NCBI GenBank assembly: GCA_002751075.1
Contig: NAOQ01000162.1
Coordinates: forward strand, 59,286 to 72,645
Source: Ichthyophonus hoferi
Lineage: Eukaryota; Opisthokonta; Ichthyosporea; Ichthyophonida; Ichthyophonidae
Length of the DNA: 13,360 nucleotides
Direction of reading: 5' to 3'
The notes beneath the pieces were generated by a model, which was not told the DNA's origin, searched no databases, and was given only the letters and a program-made list of their open reading frames with translations. Shown here piece after piece: positions 7,301 to 13,360 of this stretch (position 1 is the stretch's first letter; every line of letters begins with the position of its first letter). Made by a program: the position numbers and the translations under genes.

Positions 7301-9061
7301 CAATATTGCACTTAACAATATCACTCATTCATGTTGAGTTGTAAAATCGTATGAGAAATTCATTCACATATAGGGATATACATATAAATACAAACATTGA
7401 TATATATAATATATATTACCCCATATCAAATTTAAATGGCTCAGCAAGACCATCTTGAATGCCTGGCATGTTTTTATTGGCCTGTTGGAGCCAATAAAAA
7501 CTTAAAACATTATAATTTTATTATTTCAAAATGCCCCATGTGTATTTGTATATTGGATTAAACAAACACGTGTTCTTAGTGGCTTGGTGGAAAAAATAAA
7601 ATTTAACAGATTCAATAGCTAAAGTGCCCCATTTATATTTGTGTATATGATTAAGCAAACCTGCATTCATTCTTATTAAACTGCTGAAAACCTTAAATTT
7701 ATTGTAACCTTAAAATTTTAAAATACATTATGTATATTTATATAGTGAATTAGGCAAACATGTACTCTGATTGGGCCGCTAGAAGAATTAAAATATAATA
7801 CAACATTATATATATATTAAAAATGCCCTGTGTTGTGTGTTGAATTAAAACGGACACGTACACAGATTGAACTGCTGGAGGAATTAAAAATTAGCAAATT
7901 TAAAATAGTAAGTTTACCCAATGTTTACGTTTAAGAGGAAAATCAGATATATTGTTTTATGAATTAAGAGAATAATTATAAATTTATATATCATTTAAAA
8001 TAGTCTATCAAAATTAACTCGATGCTATTTTGTAGATTTAAATAAACCATGTGCACATGATTGTTGATGTAATTTTATTAATATAATGGTAGAGCAAACG
8101 ATAATATACATGTTCATATATATAAAGCATTATTTTTACGGTATATACATATACATATATAATTGAAATAAAGATAATACATACCTGTAAACATATGTAT
8201 ACAATACTACATACAAACGATATTGGCTCTTAAACCAACTACACTCAATCATATGTATATGTATGCCTGCCATATAAGCTATTAAGTTAATATAATTATT
8301 ACATCATAACTGTCTTGTTAGATCTTTCAAAATATATTACAATGACTCCTTATTTATTTATTTGTATTAGAATATAAAATGTATTCTATTTATTTCTTAT
8401 ATGCTATTAATCATTATTAAGTATTATTTAGCTAATTTATACAATAATAGAGAAATTATCTATCAAGCCTATTTAGTAATGATTCAGATTAGGATTCATT
8501 CCTGAATATCACATTATAACATTATACAGTTTGTTCCAAATTCAGTATCACCGCATCACAAGTGTTTCGAATAATATAATTTAAAAATTAATTACAATGT
8601 GATTCAGACAAGGGTTCTGGTTTTGTTTACAATATAGTCCACCATCTGACATGCGTCATTGTCGGAGCAGGTTTTATAAAAAAAAACTTAAAATAAAGAT
8701 AAGGTATATTATATTTACCCTATATGTTACTATACTATACCTTTCCCCCCAATCTTACCTCTTGTAGATTTACCAACTGGGCTTGTAATTGACCCATGCG
8801 ATGTTCTAGCATGGTTTTCTCATTGGCTAGTCGATCTTTAGACGCATCCAAATCATTCTTTCTATCCCTTATAAAGCAAACATATTCATTGGCCTTACGT
8901 AGTAGGGTGATAGTAGTTGGCTTGTCAAAGGTGTCCACAATAGGCAATACTAACCTTAAGTCCTCATATGATTCCTTTAAAGTCATGCGGGTACCTGTAG
9001 TTGATTGACTTATAGCGGTTGTTTTTTCTTTGGTGGTTGGTTGGTTGTTGGGCCAAGGCAT
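4308..9061 (-). CDS. Helix-loop-helix leucine-zipper transcription-factor-like protein (seven exons; possibly more 5' exons)
   Basis: Minus-strand exons: 9061-8759 (or 8994-8759 if spliced to exons further upstream), 7481-7420, 6582-6502, 6133-5932, 5636-5140, 4768-4680 and 4321-4308. All introns are GT-AG (GTAAGA, GTAATA, GTATAA, GTATGT, GTAAGG, GTAAGT donors) and every junction keeps frame (phases 0,2,2,0,2,1). From ATG 9061 the product has 415 residues. Residues 26-65 form an HLH: helix 1 TLKESYEDLRLVLP, a loop, then helix 2 TTITLLRKANEYVCFI, closest in style to Myc/Max/Mad proteins. Leucines at 71, 78, 85, 92 and 99 form a perfect five-heptad zipper. The middle is Pro/Ser/Thr/Gly-rich and disordered-looking. 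Residues 353-374 (EWDSLDIDFNDLLSLDF) are an acidic-hydrophobic patch like an activation domain, and the end is acidic (REELRYMEDLND). Family knowledge predicts a dimerising nuclear regulator. Odd: no basic DNA-contact region precedes helix 1. The gene structure is strong; the true start is uncertain. Confidence 0.85.
4322..4339 (-). promoter_or_regulatory. C-rich 3' splice site of the last coding exon
   Basis: On the minus strand, runs of 4, 4 and 6 C separated by single T are followed by ACAG. This unusually pure pyrimidine tract fixes the start of the last coding exon at 4321. The same run appears as a G-rich patch on the plus strand. Confidence 0.75.
4542..4556. repeat. CGGGT-CAATA-ACCCG palindrome in an intronic GC-richer patch
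   Basis: A 5-bp perfect inverted repeat with a 5-nt loop, in a stretch (4540-4620) of clearly higher GC than the AT-rich sequence around it. It falls in the last intron of the HLH-zipper gene, 120-140 bp after the 4680 donor. It may be a fragment of a mobile element, but no family was recognised. Confidence 0.4.
6217..6493. repeat. Intronic AATAGT/AAT microsatellite
   Basis: About 275 bp of interrupted AATAGT, AATAGG and AAT units (plus strand), filling most of the 6501-6134 intron of the HLH-zipper gene. On the coding strand it gives a TAT/TAC run that would be read as poly-tyrosine if the intron were retained. Flanking exons join in frame only when it is removed. Confidence 0.9.
6583..7419 (-). 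other. Intron of the HLH-zipper gene, no further content seen
   Basis: An 837-nt AT-rich intron between a GTAATA donor and a TTTTATCTCCAG acceptor. I see no ordered repeat, nested gene or RNA in it. Confidence 0.7.
7462..7940. repeat. Diverged ~95-bp tandem array overlapping a 3' splice site
   Basis: Unit starts near 7528, 7621, 7720, 7820 and about 7915 (spacing 93, 99, 100, ~95), each opening with an AAA(A/G)TGCCCC-like motif followed by a TGTATATTTGT-like stretch, GAATTA, AAACACGTACTC, TGATTGG..GCTGGAGG and AATTAAAA. A shorter first unit, 7462-7527, overlaps the acceptor at 7482-7483 and about 18 nt of coding exon. The units differ widely, so the array is old. It lies at the 3' end of the 1,277-nt intron of the HLH-zipper gene. 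Confidence 0.75.
8365..8731 (+). repeat. Repeat family R, copy 3 (long, intronic)
   Basis: About 367 bp collinear with 3861-4221, in the same plus orientation, ending 27 bp from the donor of the HLH-zipper exon at 8759. The 5' hairpin is kept with one G-T wobble (AGAATAT / GTATTCT) and the 3' AGGTA...TACCCT hairpin is imperfect. Any reading frame is interrupted early. Being intronic and antisense to the gene, it is presumably spliced out without harm. Confidence 0.75.
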
Positions 9062-10442
9062 TGTGATTGATTGGGTATGATATAGTTATTTTAAATTTTA
9101 ACAATAATTTTAAATTGTGAAGTTGTTATGTGAGTGCATGTGTCTAATTGGGTTGTTGTTTATTGGTGTGGCCCCTGTCTACAGTTAATGATAAGACAAG
9201 AAAATAAAATAAATATATTTTAAATTTTAAAAATTAAAATTACAGATTAAAATCATGCCAGCACTTAGTCCAACGGTTGCTTTGGATTTTTCCTCTTGGA
9301 TTGGTATTGAAAATTATTTTGTGCAGAAGATATATATAATTTTTATTTTAAAATGTTAATTTACACTCGTCTGCCAAAGGATTATTGCTAATACCTATCT
9401 TACAATCCTATCCAATACATACGCTACAAAAATAGGCAGAGATAACCGTAATTTACATTGATATATTGGCGACAGTCTGGGTAAAAATAAAATAAGATGA
9501 TAGTAGTATAAGTGTAATATATAATAGTATATGATTATGGTTTTATGTTTCTACTTAGTTTCTGATACATACTACATATACACATTATGCAAGTAATTTT
9601 ATATATACTTAGATGTGTGTATACGGTAATGCATTATAAAATACGACACGGTATATCAGTAAGGTATGGTCATATTGAAGTTAAAGTCGTATTTTTCTAT
9701 TATTGTTGTCTTCTTGTGTGGTTATTGCATTTAATATGCAGTTACATTATAATAATAACATAGCATAAATAATATATTAAAATAGTATATATATATATAT
9801 GTATATACATATCTATGAATAAATGCCAATATTTGTACAGGGATAGCTTAATTAATTAATTACTACACACTTACTAAAGAGAATGAACCAATTAAATCAA
9901 AACAATATATATTGATTGATATACATAGTTATATTCCACCCTGGACTAGTATATATATATGCCTGTCACTATGTAAAGATATGCGTATATGAATATGTTA
10001 TAGAGGTATATGTAGGTAACTGTATAGAAATATACGTAACTATATGTAAATAAATAAATAAATAACAAGTTAATTAGCTCACTATTAAAATAGCATATTA
10101 TATATACATATATGTAGCTGCAATTTTAAAAACTAAATACATTTCTAGGTTGGCAGGTCTACGTATTCTGAAGTAATTATAATACTTATCCTATATATTT
10201 ATATTCCATCCTGTCTATCCTATATGTTTATATATCTATGTATAGGTATATATACATAGATTCTCTATATACTATTATATATATATAGATATATTATACT
10301 ACGTTATACATGCGTATATAACAATGTCTCAACTGCATACAAATCAATATAGATCATTTTTGTGTCACTTTCTACAACACATAATATAGCCAACCAAAAT
10401 ATTTTTTAAGAAAAATTGAAAATTGAAAGTTGGTATACTAAC
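9062..10442. other. Long AT-rich interval: upstream region or intron of the HLH-zipper gene
   Basis: Two readings are possible. If translation starts at ATG 9061, this is the 5' flank; there is an in-frame TAA 30 nt upstream and a CAATCAATCACA leader. If the upstream exons are real, 8995-10442 is a 1,448-nt intron. Apart from one short plus-strand patch at 9240-9310 (see findings) and small (AT)n and (AAAT)n runs, nothing else could be supported. No exon encoding a basic region was found. Confidence 0.5.
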
Positions 10443-11000
10443 CTGAATCGCTTAGATTTTTCTCACTACATTGATTGGATGGAGATAAAGAGATCAACAA
10501 AAAGATCCAAGAATTTTTGTGGTGGTTAGCAAAAGGCTTTTATTAGTATGTATTAGATTGAGTTAGATTAGAATAGATGGAATTAGATTAAACTGTGTCA
10601 TATTAGATTAGATTAGATTAGATTAGATTAGATTAGATTAGATTAAACTACATTACATTAGGTTAGGTTGTTGGAGATGCAGAGATCAACCAGAGGATAC
10701 AAGTATACTATTAATGGACTAGTAAAAAAGAGTATAAGGAAATATATTAAGAGGATTGGATTGGATTGGATTGGATTATATTGATTTATATTATATTATA
10801 TTATGCTATGCGGTTATATTATATTATATTATATTATATTTTGTTAAGTTATATTATATTATATTATGTTATATGACATCATATCACATATAATATGGTT
10901 TGCTAATATGCCCCTATTATTCAATATCCTGCACCACTTACTTGTCATCGTAATCGTCATGATCAGACGATCCTGTATTTGGATTGGTCATGCTGCCTAA
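10443..11000 (-). CDS. Possible 5' exons of the HLH-zipper gene
   Basis: Exon 11000-10942 has a strong ATTTTTTTCAG acceptor and a perfect GTAAGT donor. It contains ATG at 10991, followed by MTNPNTGSSDHDDYDD. A 23-nt exon 10465-10443 (EKNLSDS) has an AATGTAG acceptor and a GTTAGT donor. Their phases (2 then 1) lead exactly into an alternative acceptor at 8995, so the product would start MTNPN, be 417 residues long and lose the MPWPNN leader. Acidic Ser/Asp-rich leaders are common ahead of HLH domains. Weak points: the micro-exon is short enough to arise by chance, its acceptor lies in a local duplicate (10466-10511 versus 10648-10703), and no basic region results. The 11000-10942 exon is believable; the link to the HLH exon is inference. 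Confidence 0.45.
10466..10703. repeat. Direct duplicate around pentamer satellite (10466-10511 and 10648-10703)
   Basis: Both copies start CTACATT and share GGAGAT, AGAGATCAAC, A(A/G)AGATCC/GATAC and AAG in the same order. They differ by substitutions and a small insertion. The sequence between them is largely the ATTAG-type satellite. The left copy supplies the acceptor of the putative micro-exon. Confidence 0.6.
10602..10645. repeat. (GATTA)n pentanucleotide microsatellite
   Basis: Nearly nine uninterrupted GATTA units, with degenerate TTAGA-like sequence before them. This is the purest satellite in the window apart from the final AT run. Confidence 0.95.
10753..10870. repeat. (GGATT)5 grading into (TATTA)n pentanucleotide repeat
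   Basis: Five GGATT units at 10753-10777 pass into TATTA units up to about 10870, broken once by ATGCTATGCGG. The period stays at five while the unit changes. Confidence 0.85.
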
Positions 11001-11057
11001 CTGAAAAAAATATTTAGTGGTATGAGGTTTATATAAATATAATATTACTTTAAAGTT

Positions 11058-11170
11058 ATGATAAAATATTTAAAAATTATATTTAAAATTATAAAACTAT
11101 ATTTAAATCTTTCAAAATTATATTTAAAGCTTTTAAGGTTATATTTAAACAGTTTAAAGTTATGGTTATA
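11058..11170. repeat. TATATTTAAA motifs phased at 20-21 bp
   Basis: Four exact TATATTTAAA cores start at 11078, 11098, 11119 and 11140 (spacing 20, 21, 21), with weaker relatives on both sides. Sequence between cores is only loosely similar. Spacing of two helical turns is the classic arrangement for intrinsically bent DNA. It lies 60-170 bp upstream of the minus-strand exon at 11000. Confidence 0.75.
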
Positions 11171-12570
11171 TATTCCTTATATTGATGCATGACTATATAA
11201 ATTATATATTGTTTATATATTATTTATCTGCTAGTTTCATGGTTGTATATATAGTTCGATCTACATATTATTCTATTTTTATTGCCCTGTTTACTAATTC
11301 AACGACATAATATTATGCTACCAAAATTTTATATCTATCTCTTTGAGTTTATTGATTAATTGCATTAAATAATTTTCTATTACAATGTGACAGCGTAATA
11401 TAATATAATATAATATAGCATAACATAACATCACAAAGCACATAATAGCATAGCATAACATTAAAGCATAAACTGTACTATGAATTTAAATATTTTTTAA
11501 AAATACACTATAATTTATCTACTCTTTCCATTATTAAATACTATAGCAAATATTTAACCAGATCATATGCAAATTTAATGGTATCTTATTAATTAATTGA
11601 CGAATCACTGGCTAGATTATATTTTATTATCCATAAATAAATAATTTTAAACTATGAATATTAAAATTAAACTGTATTGTGTAAAGAGCTAACTATATTT
11701 CAAAATAATAACAAAAGGTATATGTCCATTAGTAGGTACAAATATCAACTCATTTTAATAGAACGAAACAAAGTTTTATAATATAATAATATAAAATAAT
11801 ATCATAATATCATAACTTAATATAAAAACGTAATATAATATAATATATTACTATTATGTATTACCATAATACAATGATATAATATAATAACTTAATATAC
11901 TAGCATACTACCTTAACATAATATATTGCTATAATATCCTGCCATAATATCTGACTCTAATATACTAACCTAATATATCAATTCACCTTTACCATACTCA
12001 TACATGTCTAATTTATGCAATTTTTGTTTTTAGATAGCTATTTTGCACATATTATTAATATCAAAACAATCCAGTATAAAATATACCTATATTATTAGAT
12101 TATTAAAAGTACATCTGTCTACCAAATTATCTTAGAAAACAAAATATTTCTGTGTATTAATTAAGAAAATATCATGGCAATAATAAGACAAAATATACCA
12201 TCAAAATGCTGTAAAGGTGTTGGCTCCAATATATATATATATGAATTACGTATTTGTTTGCAATGCACTCCTGAATGTAATGTGAATACCTGTAGTAATA
12301 GTCTATGATATATAATATGGTAATATTTCGCTTCTCAAATTAGACTATAAAACTGTAAGAAAAATACAAATGCACAATAAGTAATATATTTTATAGACAA
12401 AACAAGACAATTAAAAGAAAAGATACTGCATGATACTATATAATGTATTTGTATATAATAACTTAAACGTATAGGAAGTCAATAAATATATGCAAATATA
12501 TGTTTTAAAATAATAGAATAACAATAATAATACTTTGGAGGGTGTGCAGTACAGGCTTCAAACTGAACTA
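11171..12570. other. AT-rich gene-poor interval with TAATA-type low complexity
   Basis: About 1.4 kb with no coding signal on either strand. It includes a (TATAA)n run near 11397-11420 followed by GCATAACAT-like variants, and a long degenerate ATAAT/TAATAT tract at about 11775-11975. No RNA gene or transposon end was recognised. Confidence 0.55.
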
Positions 12571-12587
12571 TGATAATAATAATAATA

Positions 12588-12618
<31 letters not shown>

Positions 12619-12641
12619 AAGTAATAGTAATAATAATGATA
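12571..12641. repeat. (AAT)n microsatellite
   Basis: About 70 bp of AAT trimers broken by AGT and AAAAGT variants. It reads as poly-asparagine on the plus strand, but only because of the unit; no start or splice evidence supports translation. Confidence 0.9.
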
Positions 12642-12662
12642 GCAATAACGTAAACTGGGATC

Positions 12663-12900
12663 AACTAGATATACCAGTTGCTACATGTTCCGGTTATTCT
12701 GTTTTCATTTTGTCTAGAATCAGTAGTATTATCACGGAAGCGTGTTGCCGGTCAAAGTATCTTTTTTATTTCACCACTTATAAAATCCTCTAAACATGGC
12801 ACATTTCCAACTATATATTTTCTATATAAATTATTCTTTTTAAAAGTTTGAATACTTATAGTAAATTTTCTGATAATGTTTTTTCCTTTTACCAAATTTT
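12663..12900. other. GC-richer patch open on both strands; coding strand undecided
   Basis: On the plus strand a frame starting after a CAACTAG (12667) is open for about 60 codons to a TGA near 12850 (includes YQLLHVPVILFSF and SRKRVAGQSIFF). On the minus strand ATG 12899 opens a 50-codon frame (starts MENLVKGKNIIRKF), and the same frame continues past one TGA to a TAG near 12667. The two overlap, so at most one is real. Neither matches a family I know. Base composition is unlike the flanking satellites, so this may be a gene fragment. Confidence 0.3.
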
Positions 12901-12914
12901 CCATTTCGTTTCAG

Positions 12915-13086
12915 CGAAACACTCTCTGTATTGTTTCTCTTACGGGTGATAGTGACAACGGTTATTCCCGCCTTGTAAATTAGTATAACAACCCTATTGG
13001 CTTTGACTATTACCCAGTATGTTGGAATCCATGTGATTGGCTACAGCTTATTTTTATTTCAAAGGTCTGTCTACTTTATTTTGTAA
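12915..13086 (+). CDS. Possible fragment of a PAP2-type phosphatase
   Basis: Two plus-strand exons are proposed: 12915-12974, preceded by a CCATTTCGTTTCAG acceptor, and 13018-13086, ending in TAA. They are joined in phase 0 across a 43-nt intron (GTAAAT...TTACCCAG). The joined frame reads GYSRLYVGIHVIGYS. The SR-x5-H spacing matches the third motif of the PAP2/dolichyl-pyrophosphatase family, where His is catalytic and normally followed three residues later by Asp, or Gln in dolichyl-pyrophosphate phosphatases. Here that position is Tyr, and the protein stops 15 residues after the His. The intron is shorter than others in the window, and the other motifs (KX6RP, PSGH) were not found. Low confidence; it could be a relic or a chance reading. 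Confidence 0.25.
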
Positions 13087-13323
13087 TGCTATTTTATTTT
13101 CTAAATCGACGTGAATGTTGCCGTGACCCATGATAAATTTATTTTTTATATAAAATGTTATGTATTTGAATAAATTCACGCATATCAATCACATGCTATG
13201 TGAGGGACCTATCGGCTCAAACTTGTATGATAAGGTTAAGATTCGAAGTAAACCACATCCGACCACCTTGTCGAACAGGGCTTAGGCTTATATACCCCTA
13301 TATAGTCCACCGAATCTTATTTG

Positions 13324-13326
<3 letters not shown>

Positions 13327-13360
<34 letters not shown>
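13327..13360. repeat. Terminal (AT)n run
   Basis: Seventeen uninterrupted AT dinucleotides reach the end of the window; the true length cannot be seen. Confidence 0.95.

Noticed and set aside
9380-9430. Micro-exon candidates with GTAAGA, GTATGT or GTAAAT donors upstream of the HLH exon
   Set aside because: Frames hit stops or give no basic-region residues; phase matches alone are expected by chance in AT-rich sequence.
12965-12972. TTCCCGCC resembling an E2F site, with nearby CCAAT-like ATTGG motifs, as a promoter for the minus-strand gene
   Set aside because: It overlaps the possible plus-strand exon and lies 2 kb from the nearest minus-strand exon; a single short motif is not enough.
13200-13260. 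GATTCGAAG resembling a tRNA T-loop
   Set aside because: No T-stem pairing, anticodon arm or acceptor stem could be built around it.

Overview
This is an AT-rich, intron-rich eukaryotic window with long microsatellites and old repeats. Spliced genes, CTAAC-like branch sites, a Myc/Max/Mad-type helix-loop-helix protein and a LicD-like motif suggest an early-diverging (zygomycete- or chytrid-grade) fungus. That placement is inference. I see no tRNA, rRNA, CRISPR array, recognisable autonomous transposon or virus-derived element. Most coding sequence is cut into short exons, so reading splice sites mattered more than looking for long ORFs.

Layout. (1) 108-1615, minus strand: a candidate 3' part of a gene in four phase-compatible exons. 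The first carries an IPWDHDI motif like the LicD/fukutin nucleotidyltransferase-fold family. (2) 1701-2046: an (ATTACT)n-type microsatellite and a (CATA)n tract. (3) 2091-2471, plus strand: a small two-exon gene, or the last two exons of a longer one, of unknown function. (4) 2565-2668: a perfect 13-bp inverted repeat followed by the 3' stub of a dispersed repeat (family R). (5) 2718-3809, minus strand: a candidate three-exon fragment of an unidentified gene. (6) 3861-4221: a long copy of R. (7) 4308-9061, minus strand, perhaps extending to 11000: the main gene. It encodes an HLH-leucine-zipper protein of about 415 residues with an acidic C-terminus. Seven exons join in frame with GT-AG introns, and two more possible 5' exons lie at 10443-10465 and 10942-11000. 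Its introns hold a hexanucleotide microsatellite, a diverged ~95-bp tandem array that includes a 3' splice site, and a second long copy of R. (8) 9062-12570: gene-poor DNA with pentanucleotide satellites and helically phased AT motifs. (9) 12571-13360: an (AAT)n tract, a patch open on both strands, a possible phosphatase-like fragment on the plus strand and a terminal (AT)n run.

The firmest result is the HLH-zipper gene. Its basic DNA-binding region is not visible in any exon found, so it is either encoded by an exon I missed or lost. The genes show no obvious shared pathway, and I do not claim a new multi-gene system.
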